A stretch of 64,000 nt of DNA from Rhabditophanes sp. KR3021 (lineage: Eukaryota; Nematoda; Chromadorea; Rhabditida; Alloionematidae): contig CAUJLY010000004.1 of the NCBI GenBank assembly GCA_963281155.1, forward strand, positions 2,542,001 to 2,606,000, in the 5' to 3' direction. The number at the start of each line of letters is the position of its first letter. Position 1 is the first letter of the stretch. The notes under the pieces are model-generated. The model ran no database searches. It saw only the letters and a list, made by a program, of their open reading frames with translations, and was not told where the DNA came from. The position numbers and the translations under genes were made by a program. Shown piece after piece: positions 1 through 11,374 of the stretch.

Positions 1-1739
1 TTTTCCCAGGTGTATTTGTAGCCATCTGGATTTAATACTGGTATGATCCTGAAAATAAAATTGATGTAATTTGAAGAGACTTTTGGTAAAGCATTTTTTT
101 AATTTTTCTAAAGGTTAATTCATCTTTTAAATAGCCGTCATCTTTGACTGTTGCTTGTAAATAAAATAACGACACTATTAATTAATCTCAATTATTGTGT
201 CTCATCCTAATGACAACACCGTGACTTAATATTTAAGTTACATTTAATATCTGTTTAGAATCCTTTAAATTGGTACACTATTGAAGACGGTTATAACAGC
301 TAGGAGATAAATTGGGAACTGAAAGTGCGATAGATAAGCGATAAAACTAAAATTGGTGGAGAAAGTAAAACTCTATCCAGATGTGCTTGATCCTTAAAAA
401 AAGAGATTACAGAGTACGTCAATATTTGTGGGAATCAATCTTCCCTGATCCAGAAAGAGGTGCCTACATTTCAAATAAGGTAAATTGAATACTAAGCGAC
501 AGAATAACCAAATAATTGCATCTGGATTTGTCGCAACCACTTTATTGGCTGACTATGCCAGGATTTTCTAATTATCAGATGAGTTCACATGGAATAATCA
601 TGCGAAAACATTTAAAATTTATTATAACGTCTAGTAGTTCAAACGAATATGCTAGTCTCGTAAATAATGCCTTGAAAACTCGATTTGGTGGCAGTGTTGT
701 AAAAGTATATCGAATAATATTTCCTAATTGCAAAAAGTGGATGGTGAATTTGTGACTCACCGTCTTGCTGGTTTGGCTTTTATTGACAATAAGCCACAAA
801 TCAATCACTTAAATAAAAAAACAATTTTGTTGCCAATTTAAAATGAGTAACACCTCAAGAAAATAGTCTAACTCAAATGCAAAAGAGATTATTCAGTTGG
901 ATGAAGAAGGTGAAATAGTTGCTATTGATGAATCAGTTAACAGTGCAGCACAATCCGCAGAAACAACACCAACAACTATTTCTACATACATTAGAATCTA
1001 TCGCGGATTTCAATGGCAGTATTTAATTTATTAATATTTTTTAAACATACCAAACTTCAGCTCCACTCAACAATTTTTGATAGTTTTGAGCATTGGCAGT
1101 TAATTCATTCATGATGTAAACCATGGTAGCACCACCTAACCATTCACGTGCATGGATGGCTCCATCGACCATGACCTTTGGCAATCCGGTGTTGATAGCG
1201 TTTGAAATGACGACTCCATAAATGTTTCTTTTCTCGAAAGTTTGTCCAATATTTTTCTTGGTAACTGAGGTAGGGTATGCAGCAACTAACGAGTCAATGT
1301 AAGCATTGATTTCATCTAAATCGTGGAACTGGTTAGTGGTCATTCGTGAAGGATGATCTCCAGCATTGAAAACTGTTCTTTGTCTTAATTCCTCTTCTTC
1401 AGATCTGATTTGAACAGATAAATCGGCTATCTTAACTGTAGATTCAATTTTTTTTTCAGCCAGGTAAGATAGCATTTGTTCTTGATGCTCTGGTTTGACC
1501 ATAATGTCGTAACTTCCGGTGGCTTTATTTTCACGCCAAAAGTCTGGGCGCATTTCTTTGGTAAAAGCCTTGAAAGCAGTTACTTCGGCTTCAGACTTGA
1601 ACTGAACTTTATGAACGGCATGACTAAAAATTATTTATTTAATAAATATTTAAAATAGTTACCCTTCGAATCTTTCCTTCGCAACAGATGCTGCCGAAGC
1701 GGAAGCAACCAAAAGACAAAGTAAGCTTACAACTCTCAT
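1..1739 (-). CDS. Secreted zinc metallo-carboxypeptidase, M14A type (5' part, cut by window edge)
   Basis: Digestive or extracellular exopeptidase that removes C-terminal residues. Exons on the minus strand: 1663-1739, 1051-1623, then 1-48, where the gene leaves the window. Exon 1 encodes a signal peptide (MRVVSLLCLLVASASA). Exon 2 encodes the inhibitory propeptide followed by the start of the catalytic domain, with the zinc-binding HAREW (His and Glu ligands). Joining exon 2 to exon 3 (donor GTATGT at 1050, acceptor TTTTATTTTCAG ending at 49) restores the conserved VWIIPVLNPDGYKYTWE, which fixes the junction in phase 2. The family normally runs to about 420 residues; about 230 are visible here. 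The 1,002-nt intron 49-1050 holds a decayed endonuclease-like gene. Family membership is firm; substrate class (A, B or other) cannot be judged because the specificity residues lie beyond the edge. Confidence 0.9.
395..1026 (+). pseudogene. Decayed NUMOD4-HNH-NUMOD1 endonuclease-like gene inside an intron
   Basis: Three segments in three reading frames recall the domain order of HNH endonucleases that carry NUMOD DNA-binding modules. Around 546-605 is a NUMOD4-like stretch (MPGFSNYQMSSHG). From 752 comes an HNH_3-like stretch (HRLAGLAFIDNKPQINHL), which shifts frame in a run of A at 814-821 and continues with NNFVANLK, a TGA where the family has Trp, then VTPQENS. From about 895 to 1023 is a NUMOD1-like stretch (SVNSAAQSAETTPTTIS, ending GFQWQYL). 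The frame changes and the stop show it is dead. It lies antisense to, and within, the carboxypeptidase intron. Such proteins are known mainly from phages, bacteria, organelles and large DNA viruses; its route into this genome is unknown. A start could not be placed. Confidence 0.6.
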
Positions 1740-1983
1740 CCTTGTCAATGATTTCGACTTGATAAAGTCCGTTATTTTATATGTTAGCAATCGCTATCAT
1801 CAATCAAATATTTTATCTATCTGCAAAATATAAAAGATTGTACTATCGTAATATTTGGATACCAAATTAAACATCCGGTTAAATGATAACAACTTTGATA
1901 CACTTTAGGCTAACAAATAGTTCAATTAATTTGTGATCTATCACTTTTATGTCATCACCTATACGACATTATATGGGGCAAAA

Positions 1984-3590
1984 TTATACACAAGATTTAT
2001 CTTTTAAAGTAATTGTATTCATCGAAACTGTAGACAAGCCTTTCGATGACTTTTGTCTTAAACATTTTTTCTTTTTGTTCGATTGTAGTGAACTACTGTT
2101 GTTGTAATTTGAATGATTTAATGAAGACATTGATTGTAAACTGAAAGAAGTTGGGAAGGGTCGCGGTACATATTCCGAGCAGATTTTTGTTGATGCATTC
2201 TTCCATCTGGTTTCAACAAAAAAGCGATCAGTAAATGTCACACAAAATAAACTCCACGCAGCAGGAGCATGTGGGAAGGCTCGTACACATTCTTGACTAA
2301 ACATTACTTCGGCAAATATTTCACCTATAAAGGAAATTTTATCACTGGTCATTTTGAATCTTTTACGTAAAACGTAAGTTTTAAGGGTTCCATAATTAAT
2401 GAAATAAAAGTTACTATTAAGTGGTTCAGAATATAATAATGTAAGATGAAGGCAACTGGACGTCAAAAAATAATAACTTAGGTAGAATATAATGATATAT
2501 AAGTCTGAAACCCCCAAACGTCGGCATAATAGCTTTCCCAATCTTTAATTTTCTGCTAATGAAACTATTGGCAGAGTGAGTCTCCCATTTTTAATTAAGC
2601 TTCATCAATTGTAAAAACTATCTTCTCAGTATACGTAAGATGAGCATCTTCGTTCGGATTGAATGATTACTCCTTCAAATCTCATCATCATTCGGATGGC
2701 TAGACTAAATAGGAATGAAAAAACCTAAGATATGAGTCAAAGACACTCTTTTGTACCTTAATTGAAATTACGATGGTCGTGTCACTGAGACTTTTTAAAT
2801 TAAGAATATTTTTTTTGTTAAATTCGTTGATATTTAAGCATTTTCCACCCAACGAACCTAGTTGATGCAACCAATTTCTATCAAATCCTAGTGCAATTAA
2901 TCGCGAATGTTGACAACCTAAAGAAGTTGGAGTCATTTGAGTTCCATTGTAGGGAATATCGAACAAAGCACAAACTGAGGTATTAACGAATTCTAACAGA
3001 ATTTGGGCGTGATCTCTAATTGTAACAATATTCTTCAATTTATGTTTTCCTTCATTTTCATCAAATGGCGAATTACTTTTTGATTGAGAAGCTATTTTCC
3101 TTCTGTCTTCAATACAACTTAAAAATGCAGACTTATAAAAAATATTTGATATTTCTGGATTAGCTTCAATCAAATTGTCAAATATCTTTTGCATAATAAA
3201 TAACATTCCCTTTTTGCTGGTTCGAGGTGCTTCTGACAATCGTCGCCATGTGATTTTCAAAGCCTTCTTTTGCAAAACCGTGAACTTTGAATCTAAATAT
3301 GATATGAAAGCCATAAACTTCTTCTTTTCTTGAACTTTCTGATCTACTTTATCAGCAACTTCTCGCATTGTCAGTGTTGGACAAAAGGATATTTTTTTAC
3401 AATTTTGGCTACTTGGTGAGTCCGCCATTTTATCATTTATACCCTTTGCAGCATTAGATTTTAGCAATTCAGAAACAGCGATAGCATTGGCAGTGCCCTC
3501 AGCCAAATTATGATCCAATTCCTGTTGATACTCATCATTAAGCTTCTGGATGAGCCTTTTGCGCTGAATTGCTTCCATAATACGCAACAT
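1984..3590 (-). CDS. Globin with long N- and C-terminal extensions (globin 1)
   Basis: Haem-binding globin, probably intracellular and of the diverse nematode glb type. Exons 2849-3590 and 1984-2324 give 360 residues; the donor TTGG|GTGGAA and acceptor TTTATAG|GTGAAA join as HQLGSLGEIFAEVMF, continuous with helices F-G. The fold starts near residue 105 with an A/B-helix pattern (LKITWRRLSEAPR), passes a helix C/D FYKSAF motif, an E helix (IRDHAQILLEFV), the proximal F-helix His in LGCQHSRLIALG, and ends with the H helix AAWSLFCVTFTDRFF. About 100 residues precede and 80 follow the domain; the C-terminal tail is basic and Ser-rich. A paralogue lies just upstream on the same strand (4574-5328). 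Function could be oxygen binding, redox or signalling; this cannot be told from sequence. Confidence 0.78.
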
Positions 3591-4573
3591 CTTGACTGCT
3601 TTTCAATTAAATATCCAATAGAAAATAACGTCCAAAGCTAGGTAAAATAAATTGTTTATTAACAAGTCACTAAATAAAAAAGAAACTTGAAACCATTCGA
3701 ATACCACACGTCCAAACAACTTACAAAATAATTGAATAAATTTGATATGCTGGAAAAAATGTACTAAAAAGAATGGCCGTTAAATTTATGTTAAAGCTGG
3801 TTACTAAAAAATAGCTTTGTCAAGTATAATAAAAATAGGTCAAACCTATATTCTAATGAATAAATAGTGCTAAATTAAATTAATCGCTGTCAGTTTTAAA
3901 AGTCAATAAATAAATGCCTTCCTAAATATGTATTTATGAATAAATTTGAAATGAATTTGATGAGGTAAAAATAAAGGTATGTTCAAATAAATGTTATTCG
4001 GCATATTCAATTAACTTGGATACTATAGAATGCATTGAATCATTTTTGTTCAAATAATTATTGTTACAAAAAGAAAATGTACTCTGATTAATGTTATGTG
4101 CAACTACATTTCAATCAAACTTATTTAATCATAAATTGATGCAACATTTATTTCCTCACAAATCTATAAATAACTTAAGAAAGTTGTATTTAAATATGAA
4201 TTGAGAAGCACAAATTGACCAAAAAACACTTTAACGGGACAAATTATGGGTGTTTTAATAAGGCAGAAATTTATATGAAGCTAGGAATGACACATGCAGT
4301 TTCTTCGTATAAAACAAGGAATTAATTCCCAATTAGTCGCCACACTTAATTTAATTACACATTAAAATCCAAATACGTAATCAATTTATTATTAGAATAT
4401 CAACTTATTAACAAGAATACATAATATCCAAATTAACAGCTTGTTTTCCCCTCACCGCAAGATGTAAGATGATTAGTGATAAAAATAAGAGACCTTATTT
4501 ATTATATTTATAAAGCTCTTTAATACGAATTTATTTTTAGACAAGATACATGATTTAATATATATTTTTTGCA
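3591..4573. other. Intergenic, AT-rich, no gene seen
   Basis: About 1 kb between the two tandem globins. No ORF with recognisable protein features and no RNA gene was seen on either strand. It presumably holds the 3' untranslated region of globin 2 and the promoter of globin 1. Confidence 0.5.
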
Positions 4574-5328
4574 CTATCTACTTGGTTGAGAAGATACAGG
4601 TGAAGAAAAGGAAGATCTGGAAGTTGCTTTAATCGCACATAAAGGTAATTTCAAGTTTATATTTTTGAAGTCATTTATCAATGAATCAGTTTGTGTTAGA
4701 TTGCCAGTTGAGGAAAGGAGGCAGAAATGCTGGCCTCCATTTGCTGCATTTGATGCGGGGGATCGTAATTTGTCAATTAAAGTGGCTAATAAAATAGTCC
4801 AGGCTCGACATCCGTCGTTTGAACAACGAACTGCTTCTTGTACAACTAGACTGTCTAATAAAAGCTCGCCCACGCAATCCATTGTTGAAAATTTAAATCC
4901 GTACTGCTTCAGGCCAGCATGGAAAGTTGCTATCTTTGAGATATGAGCCAAGATTTCATGAGGTTCTTCGTCCAAAGCGTTGATGATTGAATCAATTAGG
5001 GAGACAAAGAAATGAATATGGTCTCTGAGACCGCAATGAGAATGCCCACTACAAAGCCTTCTTTGTTCGTTCAAAGATGGACAGGATTGCCTTTTCCCAT
5101 ATCGCCCAGCGCACTCATAAATCGAGTCAACAAAAGCGGAGTTGTAAAAAACTTCCTTAACTGATTTATCTTTCTTAAAAATAGTTTTAAAAGTTATTAA
5201 TATGCACGATTAAACAAACCGTTTCCAATTTTTCTAATACTTTTTCAATAATCGCGACTATTCCCTTGCAATTACTTCTAGGCGTATCGCATAGTCTACA
5301 CCATGTCAATTTTAGAGCTTTCACATGA
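4574..5328 (-). CDS. Globin paralogue (globin 2), 5' end unresolved
   Basis: Second globin, tandem to globin 1. Two exons are clear: 5220-5328 and 4574-5173, joined in phase 0 (donor ACG|GTTTGT, acceptor TTTTTAAG). The product reads VKALKLTWCRLCDTPRSN, then VFYNSAFVDSI, LRDHIHFFVSLIDSII, a proximal His in IATFHAGLKQYGF, and H helix CRAWTILLATLIDKL, matching globin 1 position by position. In-frame stop codons lie just upstream of 5328, so an acceptor near TTAATCAAG (ending at 5329) and an earlier exon are needed, but none is recognisable. The space where that exon should be is occupied by a decayed gene on the other strand (from about 5385). The gene may therefore be 5'-truncated; the remaining domain is intact and conserved. 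Confidence 0.65.
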
Positions 5329-5384
5329 CTTGATTAAATGCCATTAGTATAAAAAAATGATTTTTAATGATATTTTAAATAAGC

Positions 5385-6185
5385 AATTCTACTGAAAGCA
5401 CTCCTTTAAAAAGTAGTCAAACAGTAAGACAAGAAGTCAATGCAGAAGAGAAATTCTCAAATATCAAACATAATCGATCCATGTTCCAGTGTGGAAGTAC
5501 TCAGTCGATGTATTGCAAGAGTGTCTACAATGGAACCATCTTAATGGTCTATGGAAGAAGAGTATCATCAGGTGATTACCAATTTTATCGAGGATTATTA
5601 TGGCGATCCAGCTTTCCGGATTATAATCGTGAAAGATTAAAAGAGTGGTATAGCCTGTCATTAATTAAACATCCGTCAACCCTGTTAAAGATGAAAATAA
5701 GTACAAGGAAAATACGATATTTTGGTAAAAGTAGATGCAGTTCAAGAATGCCAAATACAGAGAAATTAGGTGGAGATTATAAGCATTATACTAGTTTAGT
5801 TTCTACTGGTCTCTTGTCCGATTTGCTATTTGGGACCAAGAACGCGTTGTCTAAGTTTGCTTCGGATGAAAAGAAAAAATATTTAAATGTTCTTTATCCT
5901 AATTCACACCAGCAGACTCAAACTAACGTTAATAGCTGAGATCGAACAAAATCACAAATTTGGAGAATTGGTTGGGGATGCTTGACAGAGTATGATGTTA
6001 TTATGAATCTACAACATGTCTTAACAAACAGCGACGCATCAGGTCAACCTAACGATGTGATGTGGAAGAAATATTTTGAGGTTGTAAGCCGAATTGCTCC
6101 TAAGCAAATCCACCAATCTTTAAATTATGTTACTGAATACTATTTATGTCTAACTGTACTATTATCCCACTTTTTAAATAAATGA
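5385..6185 (+). pseudogene. Decayed copy A of an unidentified gene (related to 60106-61110)
   Basis: Coding-like sequence that changes frame repeatedly. Near 5419 it reads TVRQEVNAEEKF and IKHN; near 5572 VITNFIEDYYGDPAFR; near 5630 RLKEWYSLSLIKHP; and at 5982-6080 EYDVIMNLQHVLTNSDASGQ followed by PNDVMWKKYF. Equivalent segments occur in the same order on the minus strand at 60106-61110 (TVRQEVDVAA, KKYYEDPNSRILLD, KLIEWLNLSLIHH, EYSAIMDFRHALTNTDSSGQ), so the two loci are copies of one gene. I do not recognise the family. Several stops and shifts make a working product unlikely. It lies directly upstream of globin 2 on the opposite strand. Confidence 0.5.
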
Positions 6186-6301
6186 TTTGATATTCACTTT
6201 TCTAATGTTCAATAAATTACCTAAAATTAAATATAATTAGATAAGATCATTAAGATTGAATCGCGACCTTGATTTTATTCCCCAGACAGTGGCCTTAAAT
6301 G

Positions 6302-6605
6302 TTACATGTTATTTTTAGAATTTAAATTAAATTGACTAACCAAAGTAAATCGAATTGCCGGAACAGAGCCTGCTCGTTTGCGCTGAGCTCCGAGGTCTGT
6401 GACTTTTAAAAAATTTGAATCTTCTTTGGAAACCTTGTCTGTGATGCTTCCAACCGATAAACCAAGATCCTTTTTCTGAATTTTGAGAAGAATTACAGTA
6501 AATAAATATTAAACAAACTTTTAGTTTTCCCTTTCCTTTTTCTTTAGGTTTAACGTTTCTAGTGGTTCTAGAAGCTGAATGGTACCTAATACTAGCAGCA
6601 ATCAT
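6302..6605 (-). CDS. Small basic protein of unknown function (tentative)
   Basis: Possible two-exon gene of 86 residues: exons 6519-6605 and 6302-6475, with donor AAA|GTTTGT and acceptor TCTCAAAATTCAG. The start ATG follows an acceptor-like TTGTTATTTAG by a few bases, as a trans-splice site would. The product is Lys/Arg-rich at the N-terminus (TRNVKPKEKGKGKLK) and ends with RKRAGSVPAIRF. No known domain was recognised. The ORF also reads through the intron, so an unspliced or non-coding interpretation remains possible. Confidence 0.3.
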
Positions 6606-7540
6606 AATATCCCTAAATAACAAAGAATAACATTTATTATTCAAACAGTTTTAATTCAAATAAAAAACTTTAAAGCCTCAGCCAGAAACAAACTTGCTAT
6701 ACTTATCCAAAAGCCATAAATAAGAAGTAAGTGCAAGGATATTTCTAATCTTTCTAACTAAAGGCGCAACATATGGGAGTACTCAGCCATAAATACATTT
6801 ATACATATTGTTTGGTAGTGATAAGTCTATTAAATGGAGAAGACATTTCCCTAAGGTTCGTTCGTGGTGTGGGATAACTTTTTCAAAAAAACAAAACAAA
6901 GTTAAGATGTCAAACTTGTTAATAACTCAGACAATCATGCGAATGTAGAGTTGCTTTTATAAAACAAAAGACGACTTTATCTCAGAAATATTGTAACAGC
7001 TGCATTATTGTCAAAAGTTTCAAGAAAACAATACTACCATGTAGTATGAAGATTCGAAAATAAATAAATGAATAACTGAGTTAATTTTATTTTGAGCCAA
7101 AATAACTTTTTCCCGACTTAATCTAATTTACCAACCTATTATTCAGTGTGTGTTTTGGGTGTCTAAGGAAATGGAGCATTATAATAACGGGTAGTATAAA
7201 TAATATAAAATACAAGAACAACTTTGAATCATCTCAAAAAATTGAAATTTGTGGTTGACTAGATATCAACAGATTTGCCACTGTACTTGGTTGTAAAAGG
7301 CGGTTGTTTTCAATAAAAATGAACAATAGAAACAGTATGAGCTTTTTGTTTAATTAAAGAAAACAAATTTTCTGAATTGGCATAATAAATAGCTTTTTTT
7401 AAAGTACTTTTTAAATGTGCTTTATGATGCTTAACTCAGCAATAAAAAACAAATGTAAACAGTCGAATAAATCTATTTTATTGTTACGAATTCTATAACA
7501 TTTTTTGATTGTACCTAAGACATTAAAACACCACTTCAAT
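6606..7540. other. Intergenic, no gene seen
   Basis: About 930 AT-rich bases containing only short ORFs without recognisable features. It would include the 3' flank of the NDUFB4-like gene and the upstream region of the small basic ORF. Confidence 0.5.
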
Positions 7541-8108
7541 TTAAAATTCAACCCCGAATGTTGGGGCGAAGTGTCCAGAACCGGCAGTTAAGGCGAGTCT
7601 TCCAGATTGTCTATCCCACCAGAGAATATCTCCTTTTACGCAATCTTCGGCAGACTTTTCTGCTGAATACATTACAAGTCTCGTGTAGAGATAAAAACCA
7701 ATGAAGACTGATCCAACGTAGAGGAAAACTGTTCTTGGAGTTACTCTCATAAATTCAGCTTGATTCATGTCTGCTGAGTACCAACGAAACATTGATGGGC
7801 ACATTACGACTCCTTCCTATACAAAATTAACCAAAGTTAGTTAAAATAGCGAAATCAACTATTACCTTATACTTAAATTGAGTTGGATCGTATTCTCTTC
7901 TGAGGTATTCTTTCTTCAGAATTTCCTTAACTCTATATCTCCAGAGAACGGCTTTCTTCTGCTCGTCACTTAAATTATACTGCTCTCCAGCCTTGAACTC
8001 AGTTTTTCCGTGAGTCTCAAAATATCCAAAAACAGGATCTTGCCATAGCTTAGGTGTTTTGACGTTTTGATTGGCAGCAGGCCTTAATAAACGAAGTGCC
8101 ACACGCAT
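7541..8108 (-). CDS. Complex I subunit NDUFB4 (B15)-like
   Basis: Accessory subunit of mitochondrial NADH:ubiquinone oxidoreductase, in the membrane arm. Two exons, 7866-8108 and 7541-7816, separated by a 49-nt intron (donor AAG|GTAATA, acceptor TTTGTATAG), give 172 residues. The N-terminal half has the family pattern YNLSDEQ, then LKKEYLRREYDP; exon 2 gives MFRWYSADMNQAEFMRVTPR followed by one membrane segment (TVFLYVGSVFIGFYLYT) and a polar tail. Length is slightly above the about 130 residues of the mammalian protein. It is transcribed away from GPATCH1 with 221 bases between the start codons, so the two probably share a divergent promoter. The family assignment rests on pattern and topology. 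Confidence 0.7.
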
Positions 8109-8329
8109 TTTAAACTACAAATAAAGTGTTAATAATATTGAAACTATCAATTTTGTTTGGTAAAGATATACACGATGTTCCAATCATAATGCGACGAGAC
8201 TTAATTGCATTACAAGATGTGTATGTAAATATATTAGTTATTCTTGCTTTTACGTGGGATAATTTGTTTTGGCTGTTAATTTAATTTTGAACTTATTTAT
8301 ATCCTTATCTATTTATATCAAATCTATCA
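8109..8329. promoter_or_regulatory. Shared divergent promoter region, NDUFB4-like / GPATCH1
   Basis: The 221 bases between two divergent start codons must contain the upstream elements of both genes. No individual element could be defined. Confidence 0.35.
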
Positions 8330-11273
8330 ATGGGCACGAGGAAAACAAAAGTTAGCTATGGGAAAGCTTATGAAGCGATCGAAGATGAGGTTAATACTGC
8401 TATTTCTAAAAAGCCTCAGCCAATTCATGAGCAAATTGTAACAGATGAAAAGGGAAGAAGGAGATTGCATGGGGCCTTTACTGGTGGATTTTCGGCAGGA
8501 TATTTCAATTCTGTGGGCAGCAAACATGGATGGGTACCAACTACCTATGTCTCTCATAAAGGGAAAAAAGGAGACATGGAGGTTCAAAGACCTGAAGACT
8601 TTATGGACGAAGAAGATCTTGGAGAATTCGGGTTTGCCTCAACTAGATTGAAAATGAAGAACAACGTTATTCCTTCAAAGAGGAAAATAGAGGGTGATGA
8701 TGACTGTTTAGGAACTAGGCTTGAAAGTATGCTTAATGTCAAAGATAACATGTCTATTGGATTCTCAATGATGAGAAAAATGGGTTGGCGTGAAGGGCAA
8801 GGTTTAGGGGCAAAAGTAACAAGAAGGCAGCTTGAAAAGATGCGAGTAAATGAAAAGATTCTCAAAGGATTTGATGAAAATCGTGTAAGGATTTAAAAGA
8901 TATTTATTAAAGTTACAGATAAGACTAAAATTTAGTAATAATCACATTTTGAAGCTCAACAATGTATCAATTAAAAGTTTTTGGAGCAATTTGGTGTTAG
9001 CTGGGGAGAGTTTCTAGACTTCCTCAATGGTGCATTTGCCATGATCCACGTTAGTAACTTGATTGAAAAGTAAAAGCAGTATTAGGCTCCGTTGAGACAT
9101 CCTCAGTTGTTGGTTGGAGTTGAGGATCGACTAAAAACGAATTACAATATAAATGTGAATATTATTTACCAGCTTGCTTTCTTATCATTTTAGCAAATAA
9201 AAGCCAGTAGATTAGATGTTGTTTAACCTAAAATAGTATGATTAATATAGATTAACATCATAAATAAGAAAGCAACACGTGTTACTTTCGTTTAAATAAG
9301 AATGAGATGACAAAACATATTTGAGGCATGTTATAAGCAAATTTTGAAGTAACAATATCTTAGCTAGGGTAATTGGTGTAAGACATCGCAAAATATACAT
9401 AATAAAATTGGTAATAACCATAATCTATTTAATTTCCAAAACAATTATGTAAAATTTGGGCAAATTAAAACTACTTAATGAAGATAACAAACAGAAAACG
9501 CTTATAATATGAAAAATATTTTTTTAACAATATGATTCCAGGTAAAGGAAATAGAAAGATACGGTCGCGGTGTGAAATTTTGTGCAGATGATGTGAAACT
9601 GCCAGAATTCGAACTCAAAACAAACCAACATGGCCTCGGATATAAAGCTCTAGATCACAAAGTGCCTTACTTAGGATCCTCAGCAACTAAGAAGAACGAC
9701 GTGATCTATGGAAATAAATCGAAAATAGGATTTCGAGGTCAAGCCTTTGGTGTTGGTGCGTTTGAAAAGAATGACGATGATGTTTATTCAAGCTTTGATA
9801 TGAATAATTATGACTTTGAGCTTGGACCAAAAGAGAAGGAAGATGGCAAGATAAGCTCAAACAAGGCTGAATTCGTGCTGGATGACGTTAAAGTAAAGCC
9901 TAGGACTTTTTATAAAGTTATGGATCCTCCAAGAGATTTTCGTGGGAAACATACAATTCAAGTATTCGATTTTGAGAGTCTTCCGAATTACGTTAAAGAA
10001 ATTGGAGGTAAAATGTCGCTAGAACAAAAGGCTTTATTTTTTGGCGAAGTGAAAGAAGTAAGTTCACTTCGTAGGGAACCAAAGGCTATCAAAAAGAGCC
10101 GTTGGGACGAGCAGAAAAAAGAAATTGCTGCTGCCTTTCCTGATGACCCTGTCAAAAATTATCGGTATTCTCAATTTGTTGATTATGCACGCAGAGGACT
10201 TTACTATCGTATGCCTGCTGGAATTTCCAAATTAGAATTTGACTGTGAGATAGATGAATTTAAGAAAATGTTGCCTGAAGATTTACGGACCAAATACAAG
10301 CTAATTGAAGATGAGAACAAGCCTCTGGTTAACTTTGATTATATGGAAAAGATGAGATCAATGATGAATGCCAAGTTTGTAAAAGATACCGAAGAACCTT
10401 CCACTGCTGTTGGAAGTGAAACTGCGCAAATAAAGAAACCCCGAATTGTGGAAAAATGGCATCCGTGCAAAGATTTGTGCAAACGTTTCAATATTCCTGA
10501 TCCTTATCCAAATAGTGATACTATTGGACTCCTTATCAATCCAAATAGGGATAGAGTGGACAGTAAATCCCAATGGAAAGAAATTGAACGAGAGTTGCAG
10601 ATGGCACATATGAGGAATCCGCGGACACAAGAAGATTGCAAGGATAACGATCGTGAAGAAAAAAACGAAGAAATAACAGTGACTGTTATTAAAGAAATTG
10701 AAAAACCAAGCTTAGAATTGTTGGCGTCTGTGTTCGATAGCGATTCTGATGACGATGAGAAGTATGTTGAAGAAATGGAGAACAAGATTTCACCTACTAA
10801 AATAGAAGTGCCTATTGAAAGCTTGGTTGAAGTTGAAAAATTAATAGAAAGCTCGTATAAATCGATGGAAATGCCGGGTCCTTCCAGAATTTTACCACCG
10901 ATAGTAATTAAGAAAGATTATGAACTGCCGGCTGAATATCAAGATGTGATTATTCAAAAGAAAAAACCAGCATTTCTTGCCAAACTTTCTTCAGTTAAAT
11001 CTGGCATGGAAAGTCAACAAATTCCACAAATTGAGGGTAAGTGAATCATTAACTTTATGAGTAATAATATTTTTAGTTTTATCAAAGGAAGAAAGAAAAG
11101 CGCGTAAAAAAGAAAGACGAGCGGAGAAAGAGAAACGCCGAGAAAGAAAAAAGCTTAAAAAACTGAAGAAGGAATCAAAAAACAAAGACTCTTCCAGCAG
11201 TGAATCTTCCGAAGATGAAATTGTTAGACGTGCCATCAAGAACTTCTTAAAGCCAAAAGGATCAACTCATTAA
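8330..11273 (+). CDS. G-patch domain protein 1 (GPATCH1), spliceosome-associated
   Basis: Nuclear RNA-processing factor found in catalytic-step spliceosomes; G-patch proteins activate DEAH helicases. Exons 8330-8884, 9542-11036 and 11077-11273 give 748 residues. The N-terminal domain carries HGAFTGGFSAGYFNSVGSKH and RPEDFMDEEDLGEFG. The G-patch at about residues 145-165 reads MMRKMGWREGQGLG. Exon 2 holds the family's NQHGLGYKALD and KIGFRGQAFGVGAFE and, later, WHPCKDLCKRFNIPDPYP. The C-terminus is a Lys/Arg/Glu-rich tail followed by an acidic Ser-rich stretch. The donor CGT|GTAAGG of intron 1 sits inside an apparent C-terminal extension of the first ORF, so exon 1 could be mistaken for a complete 188-residue protein; the homologous linker in exon 2 shows splicing is intended. 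Intron 1 (657 nt) is long for this window and has no clear content. Confidence 0.92.
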
Positions 11274-11374
11274 TTTACATACTTATCTATATTAATTATA
11301 CTAATTTTAAAATTGACTTTATTGTCTCGAGTGACATTTATTCCTTATAGTTGTCTTATAATAAATGGGATTTT

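Noticed and set aside
516..755. 79-codon ORF as a complete gene
   Set aside because: It is only one frame of the broken NUMOD/HNH-like relic; the conserved blocks continue in other frames after its stop.
5464..5661. 65-codon minus ORF as the missing first exon of globin 2
   Set aside because: It has no globin-like pattern and is antisense to recognisable blocks of the decayed gene copy.
8330..8896. Stand-alone 188-residue G-patch protein
   Set aside because: The end of this ORF overlaps a GTAAGG donor, and exon 2 continues the GPATCH1 sequence in frame; the last four codons and stop are intronic.
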